A stretch of 64,000 bases of DNA from Porticoccaceae bacterium LTM1 (lineage in GTDB: Bacteria; Pseudomonadota; Gammaproteobacteria; Pseudomonadales; Porticoccaceae): contig CP127080.1 of assembly GCA_030252795.1 (NCBI GenBank), forward strand, positions 3,055,501 to 3,119,500, read 5' to 3'. Within the stretch, counting starts at the first letter, position 1, and every line of letters starts with the position of its first letter. The position numbers were made by a program, and so were the translations under genes. Under the pieces are notes generated by a model that was given only the letters and a program-made list of their open reading frames with translations, did no database searches and was not told the origin of the DNA. This document shows, piece by piece, positions 1 to 9,535 of the stretch.

Positions 1-67
1 CCAACAGCATCGCCAGTTTGGCGGTGCGGCTGTTGTTGCTGGCATTTATCCGGTTCTGCTCTGTCAC
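1..67 (-). CDS. ctaG: Probable cytochrome c oxidase assembly protein CtaG (Cox11), N-terminal fragment
   Basis: Only the first 22 codons lie in the window. Reading leftwards from a GTG at 67 gives a short polar N-terminus (TEQNRINASNNSRTAKLA) running into a hydrophobic stretch. That is how CtaG/Cox11 proteins begin before their single membrane anchor. CtaG delivers copper to the CuB site of subunit I. It lies 28 nt downstream of ctaD on the same strand, the usual place for the gene in gammaproteobacterial cox operons. The call rests mainly on position and a very short sequence. Confidence 0.5.
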   Translation of the reverse strand, partial: MTEQNRINASNNSRTAKLAMLL

Positions 68-95
68 AATTCAGTCTCTCATCAAGACCGGCGGA

Positions 96-1652
96 TTATT
101 TCACCGCCGGCGGGGTAGAGAAGGTGTGATAGGGCGCCGGGGTGGGTACTGTCCACTCAAGACCTTCCGCGCCTTCCCAGACTTTCTCGTCGGATACTTT
201 CTTGCCGCCCTTGATGGTGAGAATAATGATCACCAGGAACAGCAATTGCGATGTTCCGTAGAGGAACGCACCACAGCTCGACATCATGTTGAAGTCAGCA
301 AACTGCAGGGCGTAGTCCGCATAGCGGCGGGGCATACCGGCCAATCCGACAAAGTGCTGTGGGAAGAAGGTGAGGTTAAAGCCGATAAAGGAGGTCCAGA
401 AGTGCACCTGGGCCAATTTCTCGTTGTACATGCGACCGGTCCACTTCGGCAGCCAGTAGTACACCGCCGCAGACATACTGAAGATTGCCCCCGCCACCAT
501 CACGTAGTGGAAGTGAGCCACCACAAAGTAGCTGTCGTGGTACTGGAAGTCCGCCGGTGCAATGGACAACATCACTCCGGTAAAACCACCAATGGTGAAC
601 AACACCAGAAACGCGATAGAGAACAGCATTGGCGTTTCAAAACTGATCGACCCCTTGAACATAGTGGCGATCCAGTTAAATACCTTCACACCCGTCGGTA
701 CCGCGATCAACATGGTGGCGTACATAAAGAACAGCTCACCAGCCAGAGGCATCCCTACAGTAAACATGTGGTGCGCCCAGACGATAAACGACAGGAACGC
801 AATCGACGCCGTGGCGTATACCATCGACGAGTAACCAAACAGAGGCTTGCGTGAGAAGGTGGGAATAATCTGCGATATCACCCCAAACGCCGGCAGAATG
901 ATGATGTACACCTCGGGGTGTCCAAAGAACCAGAACACATGCTGGAACAGCACCGGATCTCCACCCCCAGCAGCGTTAAAGAAACTGGTACCGGCATGAA
1001 TATCCATCAACATCATGGTTACTGCACCCGCCAGCACCGGCATCACTGCCACCAACAGGAAGGCGGTAATCAGCCAGGTCCACACAAACAGCGGCATCTT
1101 CATGTAAGTCATGCCCGGTGCGCGCATATTGAGTACGGTGGCGATGATATTGATGGAGCCCATAATGGACGAAGCACCCATTACGTGCACCGAGAAGATA
1201 AATATCGTCGCAGTCAGCGGATTAGCATATGTAGTTGATAACGGAGCGTAAAAAGTCCAGCCCGCCTGCGGCGCACCACCCTCGGTAAACAGGGTGCACG
1301 CCAACATGGTAAAGGCGAACGGCAGGAGCCAGAACGACCAGTTGTTCATCCGTGGCAGCGCCATATCCGGCGCGCCAATCATCATGGGAATCATCCAGTT
1401 GGCCAGCCCCACAAAGGCCGGCATGATGGCGCCAAACACCATCACCAGCCCGTGCATCGTGGTCATCTGGTTAAAAAACTCCGGCTCCACCAGTTGCAGT
1501 CCCGGCTGGAACAATTCGGCGCGAATCACCATCGCGAATGCGCCGCCCAACAGGAACATGGCAAAGCTGAACCAGAGGTAGAGTGAACCAATATCTTTAT
1601 GGTTAGTGGTATACAGCCAGCGGCGAATACCTTTTGCAGGACCGTGTGCCAT
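96..1652 (-). CDS. ctaD: Cytochrome c oxidase subunit I
   Basis: Catalytic subunit of an aa3-type terminal oxidase: it reduces O2 to water in the inner membrane and pumps protons. The 518-residue protein has the normal family length and about 12 membrane segments. Visible ligands are the low-spin haem histidine H67 (TMHGLVM), the CuB set H245 with crosslinked Y249 (GHPEVY) and H294/H295, and the haem a3/a pair H380 and H382 (AHFHYVM). K323 in the TGVKVFNW motif belongs to the K proton channel. It lies 11 nt downstream of subunit II, so the two are almost certainly cotranscribed. Confidence 0.98.
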   Translation of the reverse strand: MAHGPAKGIRRWLYTTNHKDIGSLYLWFSFAMFLLGGAFAMVIRAELFQPGLQLVEPEFFNQMTTMHGLVMVFGAIMPAFVGLANWMIPMMIGAPDMALPRMNNWSFWLLPFAFTMLACTLFTEGGAPQAGWTFYAPLSTTYANPLTATIFIFSVHVMGASSIMGSINIIATVLNMRAPGMTYMKMPLFVWTWLITAFLLVAVMPVLAGAVTMMLMDIHAGTSFFNAAGGGDPVLFQHVFWFFGHPEVYIIILPAFGVISQIIPTFSRKPLFGYSSMVYATASIAFLSFIVWAHHMFTVGMPLAGELFFMYATMLIAVPTGVKVFNWIATMFKGSISFETPMLFSIAFLVLFTIGGFTGVMLSIAPADFQYHDSYFVVAHFHYVMVAGAIFSMSAAVYYWLPKWTGRMYNEKLAQVHFWTSFIGFNLTFFPQHFVGLAGMPRRYADYALQFADFNMMSSCGAFLYGTSQLLFLVIIILTIKGGKKVSDEKVWEGAEGLEWTVPTPAPYHTFSTPPAVK

Positions 1653-1663
1653 AGCCGCTTCTC

Positions 1664-2803
1664 CTATTCGCCTTTCTTGAAGTTATAAACATCGATGGGC
1701 TGAACCGCATCGCCGGTGTCATTGCCCCAGGCATTGCGCTCGTAGGTGATGACAGCGGCCATATCGACATCGGCTATGTTGGTACCAAAGGCCTGCATCG
1801 CCGTACCGGTTTTGCCGTGCACCACAATATTGATGTGGTCACGTACCGGACCCAGTGCGATCGCGCTGCCTTTCAGCGCCGGGAATGCCCCCTGAACCCC
1901 TTCACCATTTTCCATATGACAGGATGCGCAGTTGGTGCTGTAAACCTGCTTGCCGCGCTCCATCAGCTCTTCGAGGGTAAAGGTTTTACTGGTCAATTCG
2001 CGCAGCGCTGCCGCTTCGGCTTTCTGATCAGCCAGCCACTGGTTGTATTCCGGCTCTGGTACCGCTTTCACCACAATTGGCATAAAGGCGTGGTCCTTGC
2101 CGCACAACTCGGCACAAAAGCCGTGATAAGTTCCGGGTTCGTCGATTTTGGCCCAGGCTTCGTGGGTAAACCCGGGGATGGCATCGCGTTTCACCGCCAA
2201 GTCCGGCACCCACCAGGAGTGGATAACATCGTTGGCAGTCACCAGAAAGCGTACTTTTTTGCCCACCGGAACCACCAACGGGTTGTCCACTTCACTCAGG
2301 TAACTGTCGTTTTTGCGCGCACGGTTGTAGATTTCTTCTTTGGAGGTAGCGAGGCTGCTGACAAAGCCCACATCTTCCCCGATGTAGTCGTAGCGCCATT
2401 TCCACTGCATTCCGGTAATCTTGATATCAAGATCCGCTTCTTCGGTGTCGTAGACACTGATTAATGCTGTGGTGGCCGGCCAGGCCATACCAATCAGGAT
2501 AAAGAAGGGAATAACGGTCCAGAGAATTTCCACTTTGGTGCTTTCGTGGAAAGTGGCGGCAACTGCGCCCTTGGACTTACGGAATTTGATCAGGCTGTAA
2601 ATGAGGACTCCGAACACCACTACGCCAATCGCGACACAAATCCAGAACATCAACATATGGACATCGTAGATTTCGCGACTAACCTTGGTGACCCCGACCG
2701 GCATATTTACGTCCGATCGGGCAGCAGTTTCCGCCAGGGCTGACGCCCAAGGGAACACCGCCGAGCCCAACAACAGCAACAGCTGTTTTGCTCTAGCGAA
2801 CAT
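1664..2803 (-). CDS. ctaC: Cytochrome c oxidase subunit II with C-terminal cytochrome c domain
   Basis: Accepts electrons from cytochrome c and passes them through the CuA centre to subunit I. I place the start at the ATG at 2803: it follows an AGGAG ribosome site and opens a signal sequence (MFARAKQLLLLLGSAVFPWA). Upstream in-frame codons lack both. Two membrane segments (about residues 50-72 and 93-115) are followed by the periplasmic cupredoxin domain with CuA ligands C230 and C234 (CAELC). A fused haem c domain follows, with CASCH at 292-296. This caa3-type fusion is common in marine gammaproteobacteria. It heads the cox operon. Confidence 0.96.
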   Translation of the reverse strand: MFARAKQLLLLLGSAVFPWASALAETAARSDVNMPVGVTKVSREIYDVHMLMFWICVAIGVVVFGVLIYSLIKFRKSKGAVAATFHESTKVEILWTVIPFFILIGMAWPATTALISVYDTEEADLDIKITGMQWKWRYDYIGEDVGFVSSLATSKEEIYNRARKNDSYLSEVDNPLVVPVGKKVRFLVTANDVIHSWWVPDLAVKRDAIPGFTHEAWAKIDEPGTYHGFCAELCGKDHAFMPIVVKAVPEPEYNQWLADQKAEAAALRELTSKTFTLEELMERGKQVYSTNCASCHMENGEGVQGAFPALKGSAIALGPVRDHINIVVHGKTGTAMQAFGTNIADVDMAAVITYERNAWGNDTGDAVQPIDVYNFKKGE

Positions 2804-3498
2804 TACCCGTTTTCTCCTGTTGTGCGTGCTTGTTATCGTTATTCTGCCCACAACATGTTGCCGTTCCTCGAATCTGTAAATGATGAGGTGGCGGCAACCG
2901 AAGAAAACTGCAGCGCGCATCGGCGCGGGTACTACAGGATAAAAACGTCAAGCGATGCGAACAACAGAGGGCTCCGGTCAGCGCCCTACTGCCGGCCAAA
3001 CGGAATCCCAGCGCTCGAAATCACCGATCGTGTACAACTTGTGCTGTAACAGACTCGACATCTCTCACCGAAAACCGTAACTGGCCGACTGAGTCCATCA
3101 AAAACATCTTGATCGAAAACCCGGCAACGAGCAGGTTGGCAATGAGTATTCAAAAGTTTCCCCGCACAAGTCAACCACAACGACGGGATTTTTTTGTGAA
3201 ATGGGCGGTGAATAATTTCTTTAGCCCCATAAATATTCAAAATAGTTTCGTTTTAGTTACCAGATATTGGAGGGTGCATTACAGGTGCCGAAGATGGATT
3301 GGGCTTATCTTGCTGTGACCGTGGCCAGCAGGGATGCTGGCCACGAGTCCCCACGGACGGGTTCACGACGTGTCACAGCAAGATAAGCCCAATTCATCAC
3401 CTCCTGATTAAGAAATATCGCCCCCTTCCAAGTCATTGCGTTCGGTAAAGCTGCCATCTCGCTCTATAATTGCCGACCACCCTCACAACAACACCCCC
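2804..3498. other. Gene-free interval between ctaC and the MATE gene
   Basis: About 700 bp with no convincing coding sequence. Short open frames exist on both strands but none has a ribosome site or recognisable protein. The cox promoter should lie in the left part, reading left. The right part holds the nested palindrome at 3298-3393 and a TATAAT at 3475-3480 close to the MATE start. I saw no good -35 partner for it. Confidence 0.6.
3298..3393. repeat. Nested palindromic extragenic element
   Basis: A perfect 22-bp inverted repeat (left arm 3298-3319, right arm 3372-3393; 27 bp with one mismatch if extended outward) encloses a second perfect hairpin. The inner hairpin has an 11-bp stem CGTGGCCAGCA / TGCTGGCCACG at 3320-3330 and 3335-3345 with a GGGA loop. 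A minor GTCC/GGAC stem sits at 3347-3358. The outer stem could close over both, giving a cruciform or branched RNA. It resembles dispersed REP-like palindromes of gammaproteobacteria. A lone terminator would not need this architecture. Confidence 0.8.
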
Positions 3499-4833
3499 AT
3501 GAAACACCCAGATATCCACAAACAAGTCCTCGCCATCGCCTGGCCAATGATTCTGGCTGGCGCTTCTGTACCACTATTGGGAATTGTCGATACCGCAATT
3601 CTCGGCCACCTGGACGAAGTGACTTTTCTCAGTGCCGTTGCGGTAGGAGCCAGTGCGTTGTCACTGCTGTTGTGGCTGTTGTCGTTTTTGCGAATGGGTA
3701 CAACAGGGTTGGTGGCGCGGGCCTGGGGCGGACAGGATAACCAGCAGTGCCGAGAGCTGTTGTGGCAGTCGCTGGCTCTGGCGTTTGGATTGGGTTTGCT
3801 ACTGATAGTGTTGCAGCAACCGATCTTTCAACTGATTCTCTGGCTGTTGGGCCCCAGTGACGATATCCGTGACTTCGCCCTCGAGTATTGCCATATTCGC
3901 ATCTGGGCGGCACCGGCAGCACTCTGCAGTTACGCGGCAATTGGCTGGTTGCTGGGTTTGCAGCGAGCCCGTCAAACCCTGGTTATCCTGGCCACCACCA
4001 ACCTTGCCAATATCGGCTTCGATTTCTTTTTTATTATGGGCCTTGGCCTCAACAGCGCCGGAGCGGCATGGGCATCACTGCTGGCCGAATACATTGGCGT
4101 CGGTATCGCGTTTATTTTTGTGCGCCGCGAACTGAAAAAGCTCGGTGGCGATGTCGATCCCCGCACCCTGCTGAAACCCCGCACCTACAAGCGGCTACTG
4201 ACCGTCAATCGCGATCTGTTTATTCGCACCGCCTGTGTGGTGTTTACCTTTACCTTTTTCACCGCTCAGGGGGCACGGCTTGGCGATGAAATTCTGGCCG
4301 TCAATGCGATTCTGATGCAGCTGGTGATGCTCACCTCCTACGGCCTGGACGGTATCGCCCACGCTGCCGAATCGCTGACCGGGCATGCAGTGGGAGCCAG
4401 AGATTCACATCGATTTCGGGCCACCAGCCGCGCCACATTGCAGTGGGGCGGTGGGATTGCCATTCTGGCTTCGCTGGCATTTTTGCTGTTCCAGCAGCCA
4501 ATTATCGCGCTGTTCACCAGCCTGCCGGAGGTTATCGCTCTGGCCAATAACTACTACGGCTGGTTGGTCTCAATACCAGTGCTGGCGGCAGGCTGCTTTA
4601 TCCTCGACGGGGTTTTTCTGGGTGCTGATCGCACCCATGCCATGCGCAATATCATGTTTGCGGCGACCGCGTTGCTCTTCCTGCCGGCCTGGTGGCTGGC
4701 GCTGCCCCTGGGCAATCACGGATTGTGGCTGGCGTTTGCGCTCTTTATGGCAGGGCGCAGTGTGTTAATGGCCATCAGTTACCGGGCCTTGGTAGGCCAA
4801 AGCTCTGATTTCGTCCAGTCGGGTAGAGAATAA
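3499..4833 (+). CDS. MATE family multidrug/toxin exporter, DinF-like
   Basis: A 444-residue, 12-segment membrane protein of the MATE superfamily, which exports cationic drugs or metabolites in exchange for H+ or Na+. The N-terminal motif VDTAILGHLDEV and the overall length match the DinF branch rather than NorM. The start is the ATG at 3499: the longer frame adds 21 polar residues unlike any MATE N-terminus. No strong ribosome site precedes it. It stands alone with a gene-free interval upstream, so operon context gives no clue to its substrate. Confidence 0.9.
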   Translation: MKHPDIHKQVLAIAWPMILAGASVPLLGIVDTAILGHLDEVTFLSAVAVGASALSLLLWLLSFLRMGTTGLVARAWGGQDNQQCRELLWQSLALAFGLGLLLIVLQQPIFQLILWLLGPSDDIRDFALEYCHIRIWAAPAALCSYAAIGWLLGLQRARQTLVILATTNLANIGFDFFFIMGLGLNSAGAAWASLLAEYIGVGIAFIFVRRELKKLGGDVDPRTLLKPRTYKRLLTVNRDLFIRTACVVFTFTFFTAQGARLGDEILAVNAILMQLVMLTSYGLDGIAHAAESLTGHAVGARDSHRFRATSRATLQWGGGIAILASLAFLLFQQPIIALFTSLPEVIALANNYYGWLVSIPVLAAGCFILDGVFLGADRTHAMRNIMFAATALLFLPAWWLALPLGNHGLWLAFALFMAGRSVLMAISYRALVGQSSDFVQSGRE

Positions 4834-4919
4834 CCAACGACCCATCTCCGAATATACGGTCACTTAAAGGCGCCCACCTGTTTTGACCTTTGGGCCGCGG
4901 ATTGTCTAGGGTTGATGTT

Positions 4920-5591
4920 ATGAACACGACATTACTTAAAGACACTATTGCAAATGCGAAAGCTCAGGAAACTGAATCCGGACAGCTCAGCAGCCTGCTG
5001 GACTCCCGCATCAGCCACCTGCATCACGCCATTCAGCTACCGGCTAACAATTCCGTACCGGCTCTGCTGAATTTTATTGTTCGCTATATTGAGCACGTAC
5101 CCGAATTTATCGAGGCGGTTGACGAAATTGCCAAGGATGCCGGCATACGTACCTATACCGACCCGATTATGGGTATCGCCAATGAGTTCTTCCTGCATCC
5201 GCCGGAATGCCTCGACAAAGAGGTCGGCCTGGTTGCCCTGATGAACGAGGCATACCTTGCACACCGGCTTATTGAAGAGATCAACGATCGCTATATGAAC
5301 CACTTTGGCGCGCCACTGGTGCCCATGGATATGACGCGCTCCAACCTGATCATTCACCACCTGATCGGGGAGCCATTCGCTAACCAGCTCGACAGTATTG
5401 TCCACAGCGCTGTGGACCAGTTGGAAACCCGCGATCCGCCTGAGCAGCAATCTACGTTTCAAAACTTTTGCCAGCGGCGGCGCGACCAGCGGGACCTGGC
5501 CAGGGAGATCAAGCGCTGGCCATGTTTGACGGACGCACTCTCCATAAACCTGATGCTGGATGGGCAGAGTGCCCAGATAACACTTCACTAG
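4920..5591 (+). CDS. Hypothetical protein, 223 aa
   Basis: I do not recognise this protein. It looks cytoplasmic and mostly helical, with no signal peptide or membrane segment, rich in His and acidic residues. The middle (IRTYTDPIMGIANEFFL to HHLIGEPFANQL) looks conserved in style, and the C-terminus has a basic patch (QRRRDQRDLAREIKR). The ATG at 4920 is preferred over an upstream TTG at 4890 because a weak TAGGG precedes it. It lies 86 bp after the MATE gene on the same strand and converges on yheV. Its function cannot be inferred. Confidence 0.75.
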   Translation: MNTTLLKDTIANAKAQETESGQLSSLLDSRISHLHHAIQLPANNSVPALLNFIVRYIEHVPEFIEAVDEIAKDAGIRTYTDPIMGIANEFFLHPPECLDKEVGLVALMNEAYLAHRLIEEINDRYMNHFGAPLVPMDMTRSNLIIHHLIGEPFANQLDSIVHSAVDQLETRDPPEQQSTFQNFCQRRRDQRDLAREIKRWPCLTDALSINLMLDGQSAQITLH

Positions 5592-5639
5592 AGAATTAAA
5601 CCTGCTAAACGCAGGGTACTGCGCCGTACCAACGGCGCT

Positions 5640-5667
5640 GGAACGGGCAGCAAAAGCTGCCTGTTCC
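5640..5667. terminator. Hairpin between convergent genes
   Basis: A 12-bp stem with one mismatch (GGAACGGGCAGC / GCTGCCTGTTCC) around an AAAA loop. It sits between the stop of the 223-aa gene and the stop of yheV. There is no T-tract on either side, so it is a weak terminator candidate. Confidence 0.45.
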
Positions 5668-5668
5668 G

Positions 5669-5911
5669 CTATTTGCGGGTGGGGTCTACCAGTTTGACGA
5701 CCTGGGTTTCCGCTTTCTTTTCCGCTTCGGTGCGATTGACTCGAGTCTCCAGCTCACGTGGTTGTGACTGGATTCGCAACTCCTCTTTAAAGCCGCAACT
5801 TACGCACTCTCGGTAATCGGCATCCCCTTCCCGATAGGCGACAATTTTGTCCATTTCTGCACAGCGAGGACAGACCGCTCCGGCAATAAAGCGTTTTTTG
5901 GTGGAAAACAT
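5669..5911 (-). CDS. yheV: YheV family putative zinc ribbon protein
   Basis: An 80-residue cytoplasmic protein with two Cys pairs, C14/C17 (CPRC) and C36/C39 (CVSC), predicted to hold one zinc ion as a ribbon. The N-terminus MFSTKKRFIAGAVCPRC and the acidic REGDADYRECVSCGF core are typical of the YheV/DUF2387 family of gammaproteobacteria, whose role is unknown. The C-terminal half is charged and probably disordered. In E. coli yheV lies near kefB; no intact kef gene is adjacent here. It is divergent from the TonB receptor gene. Confidence 0.88.
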   Translation of the reverse strand: MFSTKKRFIAGAVCPRCAEMDKIVAYREGDADYRECVSCGFKEELRIQSQPRELETRVNRTEAEKKAETQVVKLVDPTRK

Positions 5912-6105
5912 GCTGTCAGATCCTGGTAAACAATCCCGACATTATATCCCCGTCCCCTGAAAGACACAGCATTGCGACTCGGCACTTCATCCGAAATTGC
6001 TTGATTTTTAACCAATTCACTTCTAAGTCATTAATGGGGCTAGTTTTTTTGTCCCAGGATCACCGTATGGTGGAAGGAATAAACCGACAGCTATGGAGAG
6101 GGGTT

Positions 6106-8637
6106 ATGTATCAACGATTACTTTTTTTCGACCGGCGTACTGCCGTCGCCCCCAAGCGACTCACATTAACTTCCGCAATCGCCGCCAGCATAGCCATGCT
6201 CGGCGCACCTGCGGTATTGGCCGCTGAAGAGGATGAACAAAAGGTGCTCGAGGAAGTTTTGACCATCGGCACCCGCAGCCAGACAGGCCGAACTCTTCTG
6301 GATTCGCCTGTTCCCGCTGACATCCTCACCGAAGAGATCATCGAAGCCACCGGCGCTACTGAAACCGGTCGCGCCATCCAGGCGCTGGCGCCTTCTTTTA
6401 ACTTTTCCAGCTCATCCATCAGCGACGGTACCGACGCCCTTCGTCCGGCCACCCTGCGCGGGCTGGGTCCTGATCAGACTCTGGTGCTGGTCAACGGCAA
6501 GCGGCGTCACAACAGCGCCTTGATTCACGTAAATACCTCTGTCGGCCGCGGTACTGCGGGCGTAGACATGAACGCCATTGCTCCCGGCTCAATCAAGCGC
6601 ATCGAAGTGCTGCGCGACGGCGCCGCGGCACAGTATGGCTCTGATGCCATTGCCGGTGTGATCAATCTGGTGTTAAAGGATAACCATGAGGGCGGCTCAA
6701 CCTCGGTCTCATACGGCACCACCGAAGAGGGCGACGGCGAGACCAAAGTCGTCAATTTCTCCAACGGCTGGGGCTCTTCAGATGCCTGGATCAACCTTGC
6801 CACCGAGTGGCGCGATCGCGGCCATACCAATAGGGCCGGACTGGACGGAAGCCAGCAGTATTTACTGGAGGGTGACGGCAGTTTCGACCCACGGGAGTTT
6901 ACTTTTGACCGCAACAGCTTTGTCATTGGCGATGCTGACTCCCGCCAGTATGCACTGACTTTGAACAGCGGCTGGAACATCACCGATGACACCGAGTTAT
7001 ACGCGTTCGCGACTTGGTCTGACCGGGACAATACTTCACGGGGCTTTTACCGCCGGGTGACCGACGTCAATCGCAACCCGGCCGGCTCGGCTTATCCCGA
7101 CGGATTCCTGCCCCACATCAATACCGCTATTGATGACCTCTCGTTCAATGGCGGTATACGTCGCAATCTAGGTGATGGATGGAACCTTGACGTCGGACTG
7201 GGTTATTCGAAGAACACTTTCGATTTCACGATCTCGAACTCCCACAACGCTTCAGCGGTACTGGCTTTCGGCTCCAGCGACAGCTCTGCCTTTGCCGGCG
7301 GCGTGGAGTTGGGCCTGTTCACCTTCAACGCCGATGCCACCAAGCAGCTTGATTGGGGCCTGCTGGCCTTCGGGATTGAGTACAAACGCGATGTGTACGA
7401 ACTGACACCTGGCGAAGAGCTCTCCTGGGCTGATTACGACGGTTTGGACCCAGACAGCGGCGAAGGCGGCATCCAGGTGTTCCCGGGCTTCAGGCCTGAA
7501 AATAGCGTAGATGAGAATCGCAACGCCAAGGCCCTGTATCTCGATGTAGAGTGGAACGTCGATGAAGACTTACTGCTCACCGGCGCCATTCGGTTTGAGA
7601 ATTACAGTGACTTCGACTCTACCATCACCGGTAAGGGCGCCTTCCGGTGGAAAGCTACGGATCAAGTGACCTTCCGGGGAGCCGTCAGCACCGGCTTCCG
7701 CGCGCCCTCCATGCAACAGCGCTTCTTCAACAACGTCAGCACCCAGTTCGTATTTGACCCTGACACTGATGAGCAAGTGCCGATTGAGGTGCGCACAGTG
7801 CGCAACGACAGTTCTGTTGTTCAGGCGCTTGGCGTTCCCTCGCTGGAAGAGGAGGAGTCCATCAACTACAGCCTGGGCGCTGTCTTGCAGCCCCATGAAA
7901 ACTTGAGCATCACGCTCGATTTCTATCGCATCGAGATTGAAGATCGCATCGTGATCAGCGGTCGGTTGGCCAAGAACATTGACGATGATCTGGATGATCT
8001 GCTGGAGGCCGCAGGAGCCGACAGTGCCCAGTTCTTCCTCAACGCGGCAGATACCGAAACCGAAGGTGTTGACCTGGTTGTGACCTGGGATGTTCCACTG
8101 GATATGGTCGATCAGAATCTGCGTGTGTCCCTGGCAGCCAACCACACAAACACCAAAGTCACCGACGTATTCGTCCCCACCAGCCTGGGCTCAATTCCGG
8201 GAATTGAAGACCTGATCTTCACCTCCCAGGACAAGTCCATTCTGGAAGAGTGGCAGCCGAAAGACCGGGTCAACCTTACCGGCAATTGGCAATCCGGCGA
8301 TTTCACCACCGTGCTCTCGTTCAACTACTATGGCGAATACACCGTAGAGGATGGGCCACGTCAGAACTTTGATGGCAAAACCCTGGCCGACCTGCAGCTG
8401 AACTACGACTTTTCTGAACAGTTCACGCTAACCCTGGGCGGCAATAACATCTTCGATGAAACACCGGACGAAAACCGCGTCGGCCAATCCCGCGGCAGCC
8501 CAGATGGCGGCCTGGTGGACCCGGTGACCGATGAATTTATCGTCGACTCCCCTGGAGTATTTGTCTTCTCACGACGTTCCGCCCCGTTTGGCTTCAACGG
8601 CGCCTACTGGTACCTGAGAGGAACCTATAAATTCTGA
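6106..8637 (+). CDS. TonB-dependent outer membrane receptor
   Basis: Outer membrane beta-barrel that imports a scarce ligand using TonB energy. The ATG at 6106 is chosen because GGAGAGGGG precedes it and it opens a long signal peptide ending near VLAAEED. The upstream in-frame start at 6001 would add unlikely residues. After the signal come a TonB-box-like EEVLTIGTR, the plug domain (DQTLVLVNGKRR, IKRIEVLRDGAAAQYGSDAIAGVIN), a 22-strand barrel and a terminal aromatic residue (YLRGTYKF). Length is 843 aa. The LRDGAAAQYGSDA signature is common in receptors of carbohydrate-using marine bacteria. No ligand-specific neighbour is present, so the substrate is unknown. A terminator follows. Confidence 0.95.
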   Translation: MYQRLLFFDRRTAVAPKRLTLTSAIAASIAMLGAPAVLAAEEDEQKVLEEVLTIGTRSQTGRTLLDSPVPADILTEEIIEATGATETGRAIQALAPSFNFSSSSISDGTDALRPATLRGLGPDQTLVLVNGKRRHNSALIHVNTSVGRGTAGVDMNAIAPGSIKRIEVLRDGAAAQYGSDAIAGVINLVLKDNHEGGSTSVSYGTTEEGDGETKVVNFSNGWGSSDAWINLATEWRDRGHTNRAGLDGSQQYLLEGDGSFDPREFTFDRNSFVIGDADSRQYALTLNSGWNITDDTELYAFATWSDRDNTSRGFYRRVTDVNRNPAGSAYPDGFLPHINTAIDDLSFNGGIRRNLGDGWNLDVGLGYSKNTFDFTISNSHNASAVLAFGSSDSSAFAGGVELGLFTFNADATKQLDWGLLAFGIEYKRDVYELTPGEELSWADYDGLDPDSGEGGIQVFPGFRPENSVDENRNAKALYLDVEWNVDEDLLLTGAIRFENYSDFDSTITGKGAFRWKATDQVTFRGAVSTGFRAPSMQQRFFNNVSTQFVFDPDTDEQVPIEVRTVRNDSSVVQALGVPSLEEEESINYSLGAVLQPHENLSITLDFYRIEIEDRIVISGRLAKNIDDDLDDLLEAAGADSAQFFLNAADTETEGVDLVVTWDVPLDMVDQNLRVSLAANHTNTKVTDVFVPTSLGSIPGIEDLIFTSQDKSILEEWQPKDRVNLTGNWQSGDFTTVLSFNYYGEYTVEDGPRQNFDGKTLADLQLNYDFSEQFTLTLGGNNIFDETPDENRVGQSRGSPDGGLVDPVTDEFIVDSPGVFVFSRRSAPFGFNGAYWYLRGTYKF

Positions 8638-8657
8638 TTTCTTTCCTTAAGTGTTTT

Positions 8658-8683
8658 GGGGGCGCCTCAGGCGCCCCTTTTTT
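8658..8683 (+). terminator. Rho-independent terminator of the TonB receptor gene
   Basis: GGGGCGCC / GGCGCCCC stem (8659-8666 and 8670-8677) with a TCA loop, followed directly by six T residues. It lies 20 bp after the receptor stop. Confidence 0.9.
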
Positions 8684-8725
8684 ATCCAATTTGTTATGAT
8701 CTGTGCCCCACGACAGGAGCACACC

Positions 8726-9259
8726 ATGACCACACTGCGACCCCACCACGGCAAATCCCCCCAACTCGGCAAGCGGGTTTACATCGATCCTGCCTGTACC
8801 GTAATTGGCGATGTTGTTTTGGGTGATGACTGCTCGGTCTGGCCGGCGACAGTGATTCGCGGCGATATGCACCGCATCCGCATCGGCCAGCGTTGCAGCG
8901 TGCAGGACGGCTCGGTACTGCATATCACACACGCCAGCGACTACAATCCCGCTGGCTGGCCACTGACCATCGGCGACGATGTCACCATCGGCCACAAAGC
9001 GGTACTGCACGGCTGTACTGTAGGCAGCCGCGTGCTGGTAGGAGTTGGTGCCATTGTGATGGATGGGGCGGTGGTTGAGGACGAGGTCATTGTCGGTGCC
9101 GGCTGCATGGTGCCACCAGGCAAAACCCTGGAAAGCGGCTATGTTTATGTGGGTAATCCGGCTAAGCAGTTGCGTCCGCTCAGTGACAAAGAGCGGCAGT
9201 TTTTCCGCTACACCGCCGGCAATTACGTGAAATTGAAGGATCAATATCTGTCTCAGTAA
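8726..9259 (+). CDS. Gamma-carbonic anhydrase family protein (YrdA-like)
   Basis: A 177-residue left-handed beta-helix protein built of hexapeptide repeats (IGDVVLGDDCSVWPATVIRG and similar), which trimerises with metal sites between subunits. The histidines in VLHITHAS and in TIGHKAVLHGC match the zinc ligands of the YrdA/CaiE branch of gamma-carbonic anhydrases, many of which show little hydratase activity. The start at 8726 follows CAGGAG. A longer frame from 8651 would begin inside the upstream terminator. It lies 24 bp before a small secreted-protein gene. Confidence 0.92.
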   Translation: MTTLRPHHGKSPQLGKRVYIDPACTVIGDVVLGDDCSVWPATVIRGDMHRIRIGQRCSVQDGSVLHITHASDYNPAGWPLTIGDDVTIGHKAVLHGCTVGSRVLVGVGAIVMDGAVVEDEVIVGAGCMVPPGKTLESGYVYVGNPAKQLRPLSDKERQFFRYTAGNYVKLKDQYLSQ

Positions 9260-9283
9260 TCAACGTGTTTCAAGGAGGAAACC

Positions 9284-9535
9284 ATGTCATCAAAAAACAA
9301 GTATCGCGTCGCCCTGTATAGCACCCTGTTACTGATCACTGTCACTGCGGCTGTGCCTTACCCGGTGCCCGCCGAAGCGGCCAAACACGCCAGCGCCAAG
9401 CAGTGTTTGAGCTGGCAGAAGCAGCTCGACAAGATCAACAAAAAGCTCCGCAAAGGCTACAAGGTCAAAGAGGGCAGGCGACTGAGGGAGCGCCGGGACG
9501 AATTGGAAACCAAAATCCGCAAGCTCTGTAACTGA
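9284..9535 (+). CDS. Small secreted basic protein, hypothetical
   Basis: An 83-residue protein with a signal peptide (cleavage near PAEAAKHA) and a lysine/arginine-rich mature part that is probably one charged helical hairpin with two cysteines (C38 and the penultimate residue). A very strong ribosome site (AAGGAGGAAACC) precedes the ATG, supporting real expression. It is probably cotranscribed with the carbonic anhydrase-like gene. I do not recognise a family. Confidence 0.75.
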   Translation: MSSKNKYRVALYSTLLLITVTAAVPYPVPAEAAKHASAKQCLSWQKQLDKINKKLRKGYKVKEGRRLRERRDELETKIRKLCN

